NCBI RefSeq assembly: GCF_016925635.1 | Contig: NZ_CP070490.1 | Span: 868,001 to 932,000 of the forward strand | From: Lysinibacillus fusiformis | Lineage (GTDB): Bacteria; Bacillota; Bacilli; Bacillales_A; Planococcaceae | Direction: 5' to 3' | Length of the DNA: 64,000 nt | Shown: piece by piece, positions 21,400 through 30,933 of the stretch | Layout: the number at the start of each line of letters is the position of its first letter | How positions within the stretch are numbered: position 1 is the first letter of the stretch | The notes under the pieces: generated by a model | What the model was told of the DNA's origin: nothing | The model's database searches: none | Seen by the model: only the letters and a program-made list of their open reading frames with translations | Position numbers and translations under genes: made by a program

Positions 21400-22614
21400 T
21401 CACGCCCTTTGAATTTCTTCTGCTAATAATGTTTGTGCACGATGCGTTAAGTTCTCAATATCCTTTTCACTTAGTGGCTCTATCAGCCTAGCACCACCGG
21501 CATATTGGTACAAATCTTTTAGAATATCCTTCCATTCATTACTGTCCCACTGCTCCATTAAGCTCACAACGGATTGAGTTGTTGCTGTATGCTCATAAAA
21601 TCTTGCTGCCTTTTGCAACACCATTTTTTGTACCCAACACATTGGCTCAATGCCTTCCTCAGCCTCTCGAATAGTCTCTAACCAAGCATCTACTGTTGCA
21701 TGCTCAAATAAAGCTTCCGTTTGCTCATCAATATGTTGCAAATGAAGCTCTACTACCGATGCGCCATACTTCTTCCTATTGGCTGTAATCGCTTCTGCAC
21801 ATCTCTTCAGTAATTCATTGGCATGCACCACACTCGAACAGTCCACCTCTATCGTGCTATAAACGACAGCAGAAGTAGAGATAAAACCAAGTTCAGTTGA
21901 TGTTTTGGATAACGTCACATCATAAAAACCTTTCATTCCTTGTTCTTTGCGATGTCGACTTTGAATATTGCCTGGATAAACAATGGCTGGGTTTTGATGT
22001 AAAAGCTGTCGTTTATGAATATGGCCTAACGCCCAATAATGATAGTTCTTTTCAAGTAACTGCTGTTTTGTAAAAGGGGCATACACATCATGTGTCGTAT
22101 TGCCTGCCTCACTGCCATGTAGCATACCAATATGAATGGCTTGCTGATCCTGAGCAGTTGGATAGCTTTCAATAACGGACTCCTTCAAATGACGTTCAGG
22201 ATAACTAAAACCATATATATTCACTTGCTGACCACGTATTTTTAATTGAACCACACTCGTCTCAGCTGGTAATTCATAGACATTACTTGGTAAAGCAAAA
22301 CGTGTCCAAGTGCCATTTAAATGATCATGATTTCCGTAGCTCACAATCACAGGGATATTGTGTTGAAAAAGTTTTTCCATTGCATCTTGAAATCTTCGTT
22401 GTGCTTGCAAGCTACGATTTTCACCATCATAAATATCTCCAACAATTAGTAAAAAGTCAGGTTTTTCCTGAATCGCTTTATGGATAATTTTATCGAATGC
22501 TTCAAAAGTGCTTGACCGAATTTTCTTTAAAATGTGTTCGGGTAGGCCAAATAAGCCCTTAAATGGACTATCTAAATGTAAATCTGCCATATGGAAAAAA
22601 CGAATTGCTGACAT
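21400..22614 (-). CDS. yhaO: SbcD/Mre11-like metallophosphoesterase YhaO
   Basis: 404 residues. The phosphoesterase motifs are in order: MADLHLDSPF, LLIVGDIYDGENR, VSYGNHDHL, HGSEAGN, and WALGHIHKRQ. It is the nuclease partner of the ATPase YhaN, by analogy with SbcD-SbcC. It is first in the yhaO-yhaN-yhaM operon on the minus strand. Confidence 0.94.
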   Translation of the reverse strand: MSAIRFFHMADLHLDSPFKGLFGLPEHILKKIRSSTFEAFDKIIHKAIQEKPDFLLIVGDIYDGENRSLQAQRRFQDAMEKLFQHNIPVIVSYGNHDHLNGTWTRFALPSNVYELPAETSVVQLKIRGQQVNIYGFSYPERHLKESVIESYPTAQDQQAIHIGMLHGSEAGNTTHDVYAPFTKQQLLEKNYHYWALGHIHKRQLLHQNPAIVYPGNIQSRHRKEQGMKGFYDVTLSKTSTELGFISTSAVVYSTIEVDCSSVVHANELLKRCAEAITANRKKYGASVVELHLQHIDEQTEALFEHATVDAWLETIREAEEGIEPMCWVQKMVLQKAARFYEHTATTQSVVSLMEQWDSNEWKDILKDLYQYAGGARLIEPLSEKDIENLTHRAQTLLAEEIQRA

Positions 22615-22872
22615 CCAATCACCTCAAATAGTAGATAATTCTCTCTTTCGTGCAAACCAAAGTAATAATATGTTGACTAATCGAAACCGAATATTTGTTC
22701 TATTTTATCATAATTCCTGTTTGATGAAAAATGCTATTACGGAAAAAAACAACATTGCCTTACTTTTTCCACAATTTTCGTAATTTATCAAAAAATTCAC
22801 TAGTTTTACCGTGAAGTTTATAAATCTTCTATGTATAATAGAAATATATTCAAGTAAAAGGGTGGGGTCTGT

Positions 22873-23058
22873 ATGGAGAATTATCGTTTTACAGCTTTTG
22901 AAAAAACAGGGGAAACATTGTTTGATGAAACTTGGACTTTTGAAAATGATGAGGCTGCTAAACTAAATGGACAACAACAAATTGAGGAAAAAGGTGTTGC
23001 CGATAAAACGCATCGTCTAGTAAACGCTTCGGGTAAATTAATTTTATTCCATGTTTAG
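22873..23058 (+). CDS. yhzD: YhzD-family small protein
   Basis: 61 residues, matching YhzD in length and layout: YRFTAFEKTGETLFDE near the start, EKGVADKTHRLVNASGKLILFH at the end. GGGTGGGG lies upstream of the ATG. Function unknown. It lies beside the yha nuclease operon as in B. subtilis. Confidence 0.8.
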   Translation: MENYRFTAFEKTGETLFDETWTFENDEAAKLNGQQQIEEKGVADKTHRLVNASGKLILFHV

Positions 23059-23066
23059 TGGCTAAT

Positions 23067-23103
23067 AAAAGGCACGTAGTCAATTGTTTGCTACGCGCCT
23101 TTT
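23067..23103. terminator. Terminator between yhzD and the enoyl-CoA hydratase gene
   Basis: Stem AAAAGGC-CGTAG/CTACG-GCCTTTT with an internal A/C mismatch and an 11-nt loop, T-rich on the right; it serves convergent genes. Confidence 0.8.
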
Positions 23104-23110
23104 ATTATTT

Positions 23111-23893
23111 TTATTTCCCTACAAAGACAGGCATTCTTTTCTCTACAAATGCATGAATGCCCTCAACATGATCTGTTGTTTTACGCATTGCAGACTGGCC
23201 CTCAGCCTCTAATGCTAAGATATTTTCTAGCTGTGGCATATTTTGTGCATGCAGAATTTTTTTCGTCGTAATCATGGAAGAGATAGGGGATGCAAGCATT
23301 TTCCCAACAAGCTGATCTGCCATTGCAAATACAGTGCCCTCTGGTGCAATATAGTCAATTAACCCTACATCTAATGCTTCATTTGCTGTTAATACCTTCC
23401 CTTCCCATATCATTTGTTTCGCTTTAACCGTTCCTACACGTTCCTTCATGAAGAAATGACCGCCACCATCTGGAATGAGTCCTATTCCAATGAAATTCAT
23501 AGCAAGTTTACTATTTTCACAGGCTACAACAATATCTGCCCCTAGTGTTAGACTAAATCCTAAACCTGCTGATGCACCATGAACTGCTGCAATCACAATC
23601 ATTGGTAGCTGATAATATGCCTTCACGATACGTGTCAGATAAACCATTGCCTCATCAATATTCAGCGGTTTGCTTTCATCTAGCATTGCTTTTATATCGC
23701 CACCCGCAGAAAAGACCTTTCCTTCTCCCCGAATAACAAGCACCTGAATATCTCGTTCCTGTTGTAGAGCCTCAAAGCATTCTGCAAGTTCACGCATCAT
23801 GACATCATCCATAGCATTCATCGCCTGTGGACGATTCAACGTTAACGTTGCACGACGTTCTAACTTCTCTAAAGTAATCGTTGAAAATTCCAT
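23111..23893 (-). CDS. Enoyl-CoA hydratase/isomerase family protein (YhaR-like)
   Basis: 260 residues from the ATG with GGGGG eight bases upstream; a TTG 15 bases earlier is less likely. Crotonase fold signatures: LNRPQAMNAMD, the oxyanion-hole loop GKVFSAGGDIKAM, and AAVHGASAGLGFSLTLGADIVVA. The usual glutamate of true hydratases is not obvious in IGLIPDGGGHFF, so isomerase or related activity is possible. The position next to the yha operon resembles yhaR. Acts on CoA thioesters in the cytoplasm. Confidence 0.85.
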   Translation of the reverse strand: MEFSTITLEKLERRATLTLNRPQAMNAMDDVMMRELAECFEALQQERDIQVLVIRGEGKVFSAGGDIKAMLDESKPLNIDEAMVYLTRIVKAYYQLPMIVIAAVHGASAGLGFSLTLGADIVVACENSKLAMNFIGIGLIPDGGGHFFMKERVGTVKAKQMIWEGKVLTANEALDVGLIDYIAPEGTVFAMADQLVGKMLASPISSMITTKKILHAQNMPQLENILALEAEGQSAMRKTTDHVEGIHAFVEKRMPVFVGK

Positions 23894-24032
23894 CTCTATA
23901 ACCCCCAATTATGAATAGTCATTCACTATGTATAATTCGTGTTTTTCTTGAAAACTCCTTCTACGCTAAGCAAAATTGCTCTTGTTATGCTATATTAAAG
24001 GACGAATATCGACATAAAGGTGGTAACGTATT

Positions 24033-25004
24033 TTGACACAAAAAGACTATCGTGTATTACTTTATTATAAATATATTACGATTGAAGACCCTGAAGCTTT
24101 TGCAGAAGAACATTTAGCATTGTGTAAAGAAATTGGGCTTCTTGGTCGCATTTTAGTAGGCTACGAAGGTATTAACGGAACCGTATCAGGTACCATTGAG
24201 CAAACAGATGCTTACATGAACCATATGAAGGCTGATGCTCGTTTTAATGATATTATGTGGAAAATTGATGAGGTTGAAGGGCATACCTTTAGAAAAATGC
24301 ATGTACGTCCTCGTCAGGAAATTGTTCACCTAGGTTTAGAACAGGATATCAATCCGTTAGAAATCACAGGTGATTATTTAACACCTAAAGAATTTATGGA
24401 ACAAATGCAAGAAGATAACACAGTGATTATCGATGCCCGTAATGACTATGAATATGATCTCGGTCATTTCAGAGGTGCTGTACGACCTGATATCGAAACA
24501 TTCCGTGACCTCCCTGCTTGGATGGAGGCACATAAAGAAGATTTTGCAGATAAAAAAATCTTAACTTATTGTACAGGTGGTATTCGTTGCGAAAAATTCT
24601 CTGGTTGGCTAAAACGTGAGGGCTATGGTAAGAGCATAGGTCAATTACATGGCGGTATTGCTACATATGCGAAAGATCCTGAAGTAAAAGGCCAATTATG
24701 GGATGGTCAAATGTTTGTTTTTGACCGTCGTCGAAGTGTACCGATTAATCAGGTGGAGCATGTCATTGTTGGGAAGGATTATTTCACAGGGGAACCTTCT
24801 GAACGATATACAAACTGTGCAAACCCAGAGTGTCATAAATTAATGCTGTGTGAAGAAAAACATGAGGCATTTTACATGCGTAGCTGTTCAGATGATTGTC
24901 GTCGTGCCGAACGCAACTTCTTCGTGGAGGAAAACGGTTGGACAAAGGAACAAGTTGAAGAGCAAATTGCTAAGATTGCAGAGGTCCAACAATCAAGTTG
25001 TTAA
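24033..25004 (+). CDS. trhO: tRNA uridine(34) hydroxylase TrhO (rhodanese-type)
   Basis: 323 residues starting at TTG after AAGGTGG; no ATG is nearby. An N-terminal acylphosphatase-like region (EGINGTVSG) leads to a rhodanese domain with the active loop [15 protein letters not shown], then a Cys-rich C-terminus ([17 protein letters not shown]...CSDDCR) that probably binds zinc. TrhO proteins use oxygen to hydroxylate U34 in tRNA, towards 5-methoxyuridine in Bacillus. Confidence 0.93.
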   Translation: MTQKDYRVLLYYKYITIEDPEAFAEEHLALCKEIGLLGRILVGYEGINGTVSGTIEQTDAYMNHMKADARFNDIMWKIDEVEGHTFRKMHVRPRQEIVHLGLEQDINPLEITGDYLTPKEFMEQMQEDNTVIIDARNDYEYDLGHFRGAVRPDIETFRDLPAWMEAHKEDFADKKILTYCTGGIRCEKFSGWLKREGYGKSIGQLHGGIATYAKDPEVKGQLWDGQMFVFDRRRSVPINQVEHVIVGKDYFTGEPSERYTNCANPECHKLMLCEEKHEAFYMRSCSDDCRRAERNFFVEENGWTKEQVEEQIAKIAEVQQSSC

Positions 25005-25092
25005 TACTTGGAGAGATAATGCATTGTTAGAAGTTGGTTTCTCTGTAGTTTGAGCAAATGAGATTTCTAATCCATTCAATAATTTGAGCTAA

Positions 25093-25224
25093 GTGATCAT
25101 TGCTGATGGATTTCCGCTCCAAAATAGGACCTAAGCGCTCATTTCTAGTGGATTTCCGCTCCATATCGTGAACTAAGTGCTCATTTCAGAGCGATTGCCG
25201 CTCAAAAACTTCAGCATAGTGATC
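25093..25224 (-). repeat. Array 1: GAGCG-type cores every 21 bp
   Basis: On the plus strand the hexamers GTGATC, CCGCTC, GCGCTC, CCGCTC, GTGCTC, CCGCTC, GTGATC start at 25093, 25114, 25135, 25156, 25177, 25198 and 25219: exactly 21 bp apart. Two alternating 21-bp halves make a 42-bp unit that degrades at both ends. The minus-strand core is GAGCG, the same core and pitch as the larger array at 57.2 kb, although the sequence between cores differs. It lies between trhO and the next terminator. Confidence 0.8.
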
Positions 25225-25252
25225 CTACCTCAGCATGATCAACCCATTCAAA

Positions 25253-25282
25253 AAGAGCATCGTTCATCAAGACGATGCTCTT
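25253..25282 (-). terminator. Terminator of the flavoprotein gene
   Basis: Perfect 11-bp stem (25253-25263 with 25272-25282), 8-nt loop, followed on the minus strand by a T-run. Confidence 0.88.
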
Positions 25283-25303
25283 ACTCGTATAAAGAAATAC
25301 ACT

Positions 25304-26953
25304 CTATTCTTGTGCTAAATAACGCCCTACCTGTCGTCCACTAAATAAACAGCCACCGACAAATGTCCCTTCTAAAGCGCGGTAGCCATGGACACCACCG
25401 CCACCGAAACCACTAACTTCACCAGCGGCAAATAAACCAGGTATTGGCTGACCGTCCATGCCCAATACAGCGCCATTTAAATTTGTTTGTAAGCCACCTA
25501 AAGTTTTCCTTGTTAGAATGTTTAAGCGAACGGCAATTAAAGGCCAATTTTTAGTATCTAAAATTTTATGGGGCTTGGCAACGCGTACCAATTTATCCCC
25601 AATATAATTTCTTGCCCCATGAATGGCGTTTACTTGTAAATCCTTCGTAAACTTATTATCCATTTCACGATCTCTTGCCAAGATTTGCTCTTTAATTTTC
25701 ATGAAATCAAGTAAGTCATTCCCAGCAAGCTTATTCATTCCATCTACGAGTTCTTTTAAATCATGTGCAATCACAAAATCCTCTCCATGATTTTTAAAAG
25801 CTTGGATAGGAGCAGGTGGACCTGGCAAAATGCGTTTTAGCACATCGCCAATGCTTTTGTTTGTTAAATCTGGGTTTTGCTCTGAGCCAGATAAAGCAAA
25901 TTCTTTCTCAATAATTTTTTCCGTTAAAATAAACCAGGAATAGTCGTAACCTGTTTTTTGAATCGCCTCTAACGTACTGAGCGTATCGAACCCTGGAAAA
26001 TTGGGTGCATGAAATCGATTCCCCTCTGCATCAAACCACAGGGAGGAAGGACCTGGCAATATCCGAATTCCGTGGTTGGGCCATATCGGGTCCCAATTTC
26101 TTAATCCCTCTGTGTAATGCCACATGCGATCACGATTTACAATACGTCCCCCAGCATGTTCCGTGATCTCTAGCATTCTCCCATCAACATAAGCCGGCAC
26201 ACCACATACCATATTTTTTGGGGGTGTCCCTAATCGAGCAGGCCAATTTTTTCTCACTAAATCAAAATTGGCCCCAATGCCACCACTTGCCACAATCACA
26301 GCTTTCGCTTCGTAGGAAAATTCCCCAATCCCTAATCTCGAACTTTTTTCACCTCGGTTAATAAAGGTTTCAGCTAGTATAGTTCCGCTAATTCCTGTAA
26401 TCTTTCCTTCTTGCTGCACAAATTCATCCACACGATGTCTTGGCTTGAAGTCAATAAACCCTTCTTTCATCGCCTGTTTTACTTTATCTACAAATGGCTT
26501 TACAATGCCAGGTCCTGTTCCCCAGACAATGTGAAACCTAGGTACTGAATTGCCATGACCTCCTGCTAACGAACCTCCCCGCTCTGCCCATCCAACAACG
26601 GGGAAAAACTTTATCCCCTTTGACTTTAACCAGTCGTATTTTTCCCCTGCAGCAAAATCGACATAGGCTCTTGCCCATTTATATGCCCAAGAATCCTCAT
26701 CATCTAAACGATCAAAGCCTGCAGTTCCTTGCCAATCTTGCCATGCAAGCTCCTTACTATCTTTAATCCCAAGCCTTCTTTGCTCTGGAGAATTTACTAA
26801 AAATATTCCACCGAAAGACCAATATGCCTGTCCCCCAATTGAATTTTCAGGCTCTTGATCTACTAAAAGAACCTTTTTCTTTACATCGATTAATTCACAA
26901 GCTGCGACTAATCCTGCAAGTCCAGCACCAACTATTGCAACATCATACTTCAT
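25304..26953 (-). CDS. FAD-binding dehydrogenase (3-ketosteroid dehydrogenase/fumarate reductase flavoprotein-like)
   Basis: 549 residues. An N-terminal FAD motif (VAIVGAGLAGLVAACEL), the GGQAYWSFGGIF loop, AVIVASGGIGANFD, and the C-terminal AAGEVSGFGGGGVHGYRALEGTF place it in the succinate dehydrogenase/fumarate reductase flavoprotein superfamily, in the group usually annotated as FAD-binding dehydrogenase. The substrate cannot be told from sequence. GGGGGTG lies five bases before the ATG. It stands alone with its own terminator. Confidence 0.85.
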   Translation of the reverse strand: MKYDVAIVGAGLAGLVAACELIDVKKKVLLVDQEPENSIGGQAYWSFGGIFLVNSPEQRRLGIKDSKELAWQDWQGTAGFDRLDDEDSWAYKWARAYVDFAAGEKYDWLKSKGIKFFPVVGWAERGGSLAGGHGNSVPRFHIVWGTGPGIVKPFVDKVKQAMKEGFIDFKPRHRVDEFVQQEGKITGISGTILAETFINRGEKSSRLGIGEFSYEAKAVIVASGGIGANFDLVRKNWPARLGTPPKNMVCGVPAYVDGRMLEITEHAGGRIVNRDRMWHYTEGLRNWDPIWPNHGIRILPGPSSLWFDAEGNRFHAPNFPGFDTLSTLEAIQKTGYDYSWFILTEKIIEKEFALSGSEQNPDLTNKSIGDVLKRILPGPPAPIQAFKNHGEDFVIAHDLKELVDGMNKLAGNDLLDFMKIKEQILARDREMDNKFTKDLQVNAIHGARNYIGDKLVRVAKPHKILDTKNWPLIAVRLNILTRKTLGGLQTNLNGAVLGMDGQPIPGLFAAGEVSGFGGGGVHGYRALEGTFVGGCLFSGRQVGRYLAQE

Positions 26954-27086
26954 TCTTACACCCCCAAATCAATCATCCTTAACTAACATTCTTCTCTCAC
27001 AGTCTGTTTACCTTCTACTATTCATATTTTTGTCTAAAATGTGACAAACAAAAACGTTCGCTTTCTTGGAACAAAACCATCGGCAA

Positions 27087-27197
27087 TTAGCATAAATCCT
27101 CTATTTTATTCCATTTAATTCCCATATATTTTTTTATTCTAAAACTGCACAGAAACCTGATACTATCGGACTTTTCAAATATCGTTAGCGCTTTCAT
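27087..27197 (-). CDS. Doubtful 36-residue open frame with a ribosome site
   Basis: GGAGG lies five bases before the ATG; the frame reads MKALTIFEKSDSIRFLCSFR and onward for 36 residues with no recognisable family. It lies 134 bp upstream of the flavoprotein and could be a leader or remnant. Only the ribosome site supports it. Confidence 0.22.
   Translation of the reverse strand: MKALTIFEKSDSIRFLCSFRIKKYMGIKWNKIEDLC
27183..27196 (-). promoter_or_regulatory. Cre-like palindrome (possible CcpA site)
   Basis: Minus strand TGAAAGCGCTAACG agrees with the cre consensus TGWAARCGYTWNCW at 13 of 14 positions. It lies 230 bp upstream of the flavoprotein start. It also forms codons 1-5 of the doubtful short frame, so chance is possible. 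Confidence 0.35.
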
Positions 27198-27308
27198 TGT
27201 ATCCTCCAAAAAGACGAACAATTAAATGATAAAACATATAAAACGTTCGTTTTTAGTTATTTTTCAGACTTTTGAAGTCACTATTTTTAAAGTTTTTAAG
27301 AAATATCG

Positions 27309-27338
27309 TTGACAAAGGTGAACAATAGGGATTATGAT
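27309..27338 (+). promoter_or_regulatory. Promoter of the serA leader
   Basis: TTGACA (27309-27314), 18-bp spacer, TATGAT (27333-27338). Start expected near 27345, directly before the T-box leader. Confidence 0.8.
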
Positions 27339-27344
27339 GTTAAC

Positions 27345-27640
27345 AAATTTAATCACACAAAATATAACGACGGAGACACACTAGTCGCAAGAAAATCCAA
27401 AGAGAGCTGATGGTTGGTGCAAATCAGTGATTTCTACGATAATAGTTCCACTCCTGAATAGATAGGCCGAACAACTTTAAAGTAAGCTTATCCGTCCCAT
27501 GCACGTTACGCATATAGCTAAGACTGCCAGAATAAATTTTCCAGCAGTGATTAAGGGTGGTACCGCGAACCAATGTTTATTCAGCCTTTCGCCCCTTACA
27601 ACACAATAACTGTGTTTGTAAGGCGTGGAAGGCTTTTTAT
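27345..27640 (+). promoter_or_regulatory. T-box riboswitch controlling serA
   Basis: The leader has the stem I signature AGAGAGCTGATGGTTGGTGC (27401-27420), and the T-box sequence TGGTACCGCG at 27558-27567, followed by a large terminator. Uncharged tRNA pairs with a specifier codon in stem I and with the T-box, favouring an antiterminator. The downstream gene predicts a serine specifier; TCC at 27452-27454 or 27447-27449 in the stem I 3' side is a candidate but I cannot fold it with certainty. Confidence 0.93.
27583..27639 (+). terminator. T-box-regulated terminator
   Basis: AGCCTT...CTTACAACACA pairs with TGTGTTTGTAAG...AAGGCT, loop ATAAC, then TTTTTA. This is the off-state of the serA T-box. 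Confidence 0.9.
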
Positions 27641-27762
27641 ATTGTTTTCGATTTAGAAAGGAGATTGTTTGCATGCTGTAAGATGTTCGAATTTTACAAA
27701 TTTCAGACTGTCGTAGATAAAGCCACAACCTACCAATAATGAGGAAAAAGGAGCTAATTATA

Positions 27763-29376
27763 ATGACTATTGCAACAAAAACAAGAACTATTAACGTATT
27801 TATCGCTGATCCACTAAGTGAGGATGGTATTTTCCCATTACGCCAGGAACAAGATTTAGATTTAAACATTATTGTAGACACAGGACTAGCACCAGAAGAA
27901 TTAATCGCTAAAATCGCAGATGTAGATGTATTACTTGTTCGTTCTCAAACAACGGTAACACGTGAAGTGATTGAAGCAGCTAAAAGCTTAAAATTAATTG
28001 GTCGTGCTGGTGTTGGTGTCGATAATATTGACCTAGCTGCTGCTACTGAACATGGCATTATCGTGGTCAACGCACCAGATGGTAATACAAACTCAGCTGC
28101 CGAGCATACAATTGCGATGATGACTTCACTTGCTCGTCATATTCCACAAGCTTTTAATACATTAAAGAATGGAAAATGGGATCGCAAATCTTATGTTGGC
28201 GTGGAGCTAAAAAATAAAACTTTAGGTGTTGTAGGTTTTGGTCGAATCGGTGTTGAAGTAGCTTATCGTGCAAAAGGTCAACGTATGAACGTTATGGCTT
28301 ACGATCCTTTCCTAACAGATGAGCGTGCAAAAGAATTAGGTGTCACAAAAGCGACAGTTGAAGAAATTTGTGCAGCTGCAGATTTCATTACAGTTCATAC
28401 ACCACTTCTACCTGAAACTCGCAATCTTATTAATAAAGATAAATTTGCGATGATGAAAGATGGCGTACGTATTATTAACTGTGCACGTGGCGGTATCATC
28501 AATGAAGACGATTTATATGATGCAATTGTAGCAGGAAAAGTAGCTGGAGCAGCTCTTGATGTATTTGTTTCTGAACCAGCAACAGATCATAAGCTACTGA
28601 CTTTGCCACAGGTGATCGCAACGCCTCACTTAGGAGCATCTACAATCGAGGCACAAGAATCTGTAGCGGTTGACGTATCAAATGACATCATTAAATTTTA
28701 CAAAACAGGTACTGTAACAAATCCAGTGAACATGCCATCTATACCAAAAGAGCTTCTTGCACAAGTTGAGCCTTTCTTTGAATTAGCGGAAAAGCTTGGT
28801 TCATTCCTATCACAAGTAACAACAGAGCCGGTCAAAGAAATCAACCTATCTTATGCTGGCGAAGTAGCAAACTATGATGTTCGTCCATTAACTTCAAATG
28901 CGTTAAAAGGTTTACTGTCTAAAAATCACGGTAATCATGTCAATGATGTTAATGCTCGTTACTTATCTGAACGTATCGGTATGAAAATTAATGAGCACAA
29001 AACAACAACAGCAAAAGGCTTTACAAGCTTAATTACGATTGAAATTATTACTGCTAACGAAACGCATACTGTGGCGGGTACACTATTAAACGGTTTAGGT
29101 GCACGTATTGTAAAAGTAGAGGACTATGTTGTTGACGTCATTCCACAAGGCCACCTTCTTTACATTAAAAATACGGACAAACCAGGTGCAATTGGCCGTG
29201 TAGCAACAAAGCTTGCAGAAAAAGAAATCAATATCGCGACAATGCAGGTTGGTCGTGCACAGGTTGGTGGTACAGCGGTTATGATGCTAACGGTTGACAA
29301 TGTTGTAACAGAAGAAGATTTAGTTTTTGTGGCACAGCTTGAAAACATTGATGAGGTAAAGGCCATTAACCTATAA
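27763..29376 (+). CDS. serA: D-3-phosphoglycerate dehydrogenase
   Basis: 537 residues from the ATG nine bases after AAGGAG; an ATG 24 bases upstream is in frame but poorly placed. The NAD motif [13 protein letters not shown], the [13 protein letters not shown] loop and the catalytic ATPHLGAS His are present, followed by an ASB domain and a C-terminal ACT domain ([19 protein letters not shown]). It makes the first committed step of serine synthesis. Controlled by the T-box leader, i.e. induced when charged tRNA falls. Confidence 0.97.
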   Translation: MTIATKTRTINVFIADPLSEDGIFPLRQEQDLDLNIIVDTGLAPEELIAKIADVDVLLVRSQTTVTREVIEAAKSLKLIGRAGVGVDNIDLAAATEHGIIVVNAPDGNTNSAAEHTIAMMTSLARHIPQAFNTLKNGKWDRKSYVGVELKNKTLGVVGFGRIGVEVAYRAKGQRMNVMAYDPFLTDERAKELGVTKATVEEICAAADFITVHTPLLPETRNLINKDKFAMMKDGVRIINCARGGIINEDDLYDAIVAGKVAGAALDVFVSEPATDHKLLTLPQVIATPHLGASTIEAQESVAVDVSNDIIKFYKTGTVTNPVNMPSIPKELLAQVEPFFELAEKLGSFLSQVTTEPVKEINLSYAGEVANYDVRPLTSNALKGLLSKNHGNHVNDVNARYLSERIGMKINEHKTTTAKGFTSLITIEIITANETHTVAGTLLNGLGARIVKVEDYVVDVIPQGHLLYIKNTDKPGAIGRVATKLAEKEINIATMQVGRAQVGGTAVMMLTVDNVVTEEDLVFVAQLENIDEVKAINL

Positions 29377-29390
29377 TGAATAATAACAAG

Positions 29391-29416
29391 AAGCAGGGAG
29401 TCTCTACTCTCTGCTT
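29391..29416 (+). terminator. Terminator of serA
   Basis: 11-bp stem with one wobble (29391-29401 with 29406-29416), 4-nt loop, TTTTATTTT tail. Confidence 0.85.
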
Positions 29417-29481
29417 TTTATTTTGGTAAAATGATACTTTTCTAAGGGTTCTTCGTCTTTAAAGAAAAGGAGGTGTACAGC

Positions 29482-29976
29482 TTGAAAATAGAAGAAATAT
29501 TTTACTTACATAATCACACCATTTTTAAATACTTATATTACTTACTAAATGATGAAAAATTAGCGGAGGATTATACACAGGAAACCTTTGTCCGTTATTT
29601 GAAACATCACCAAACAATAAAAGAAGGAGCCGATCTCGCTTGGTTGCGGTGCACTGCACGGAACCTTGCCTATGATCATTATCGTCGAAAAAGGATTATT
29701 CAATTTGTCCCTTTTTTACAACAGCATGAAGAACAAGCGTCACCTTCTCCTCATCAATGGCTGATGCAACAAGAAGATGCCAAGATGCTATATCTTGCTA
29801 TTCGTAAACTAAAAATCACCTATCGTGATGTGATCATTCTGCGCAAAATAGAGGGGCTTTCCATCGAGGAAACCTGCACTATTCTTGGCTGGAATGAGGG
29901 GAAAGTAAAAAACACATTAAAACGAGCACTCATCGCATTAAAAAAACAGTTAGGAGGTGAGATGGATGAAGAATGA
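29482..29976 (+). CDS. ECF-type RNA polymerase sigma factor
   Basis: 164 residues from a TTG eight bases after AAGGAGG; the GTG nine bases upstream overlaps that ribosome site and is unlikely. Region 2 (FKYLYYLLNDEKLAEDYTQETFVRYLK...WLRCTARNLAYDHYRRKR) and region 4 (YRDVIILRKIEGLSIEETCTILGWNEGKVKNTLKRALIALKK) are clear. The stop overlaps the start of the next gene by 11 bases, the usual sigma/anti-sigma coupling. Confidence 0.9.
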   Translation: MKIEEIFYLHNHTIFKYLYYLLNDEKLAEDYTQETFVRYLKHHQTIKEGADLAWLRCTARNLAYDHYRRKRIIQFVPFLQQHEEQASPSPHQWLMQQEDAKMLYLAIRKLKITYRDVIILRKIEGLSIEETCTILGWNEGKVKNTLKRALIALKKQLGGEMDEE

Positions 29977-30889
29977 TAAGAAGACATGGCAACACTTAGA
30001 TGATTTAATGTTATCGGATCAGCAGCAAAAAAAATTATTACGCAATATGACAGAGCCCTCAGTAATTAGTAAACAAACGACTAAAAATAGATGGAAAATC
30101 CCTTCTGTGTCATTGCTATTTATAGTAGTTCTTTCTATATTACTATTATCTTTTATTCAAAGTCCTACTAATTCTCCTACAACAATGGATTCCTCCAAAG
30201 CAATCCAACGAATCTATTTAAAGGAGAATAGGAACAAGGAAACCTTTATAGCACAGGATTCTTGCCTGTATGTTCCTCAGCAATGCTATGCTCATTCAAA
30301 GGCTATCACACAGCTACAACAAAATTGGGACAACGCTTCTCCTGTAACAATATCCGCTAGTCAGTGGAAAAGTGGTACTATCTATGATATTTTGGTTCTC
30401 TATAATGACCGTACACAAGAGAAATGGAAGGTACTTAATAATAAGATTTTCTTCAATGTCGAAACAAAGCAAGCCTTTCTGATTGAAGAGTCATTTGACT
30501 CACTACGCTATTTTTATGATGAGAAGCGGTCGACGAAACTTATTATTGGGAACAGTTTCATCCTACTTATGCATTTCATCCTATGGATTGCTAAAAAAAG
30601 AATGCCTCATACAGAACGTCGCTTTTTCGCTGCGACAGTTGAGCATGCTATTGCCAATGCCATCATGCTCGTGTTGTTTGGAGGTATTTCATTTGGTATC
30701 TATCTTGTACACCATACAATTCATGCAATAATTATTTATGGCCTTTTCTCACTCTACTCCTTTATGCAAATCTATTATCGTAAAAAGGCTGGTGAACCTC
30801 AGGGTTACTTAATAGCTAGCGCTCTTGTCCAGCTTTGTATAGCTATAGCTTTTACATGTTTATATCTTGGACTGAATGTCTATTTTTAA
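29966..30889 (+). CDS. Membrane protein coupled to the ECF sigma factor; probable anti-sigma factor
   Basis: 307 residues from ATG eight bases after AGGAGG. A cytosolic N-terminus of about 45 residues, one helix (about 49-65), an external stretch with two cysteines (SCLYVPQQCYAH), then four C-terminal membrane helices. No zinc-anti-sigma motif is visible, and five helices is more than the usual single-pass anti-sigma. The overlap with the sigma gene is the main evidence for the role. The external Cys pair could sense oxidation or form a disulfide (inference). Confidence 0.7.
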   Translation: MKNDKKTWQHLDDLMLSDQQQKKLLRNMTEPSVISKQTTKNRWKIPSVSLLFIVVLSILLLSFIQSPTNSPTTMDSSKAIQRIYLKENRNKETFIAQDSCLYVPQQCYAHSKAITQLQQNWDNASPVTISASQWKSGTIYDILVLYNDRTQEKWKVLNNKIFFNVETKQAFLIEESFDSLRYFYDEKRSTKLIIGNSFILLMHFILWIAKKRMPHTERRFFAATVEHAIANAIMLVLFGGISFGIYLVHHTIHAIIIYGLFSLYSFMQIYYRKKAGEPQGYLIASALVQLCIAIAFTCLYLGLNVYF

Positions 30890-30892
30890 CAA

Positions 30893-30930
30893 AAAAATGT
30901 ACTGACTCCATGAGGGATCAGTACATTTTT
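30893..30930. terminator. Terminator between sigma operon and HAD gene
   Basis: Stem AAAAATGTACTGA/TCAGTACATTTTT around a 12-nt loop; A-run and T-run on both sides, convergent genes. Confidence 0.85.
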
Positions 30931-30933
30931 ATA

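Larger units (their letters stand above)
26954..27308. other. AT-rich intergenic region between the flavoprotein gene and the serA promoter
   Basis: About 350 bp without a clear gene. It holds upstream signals of the flavoprotein, a catabolite-repression-like palindrome at 27183-27196 and one doubtful short frame (see separate entries). AAAACGTTCG-like words occur twice (near 27052 and 27240) without clear symmetry. Confidence 0.6.

Noticed and set aside
27477-27881. 134-codon minus-strand frame over the serA leader
   Set aside because: It is antisense to a clear T-box riboswitch and the serA start; no ribosome site.
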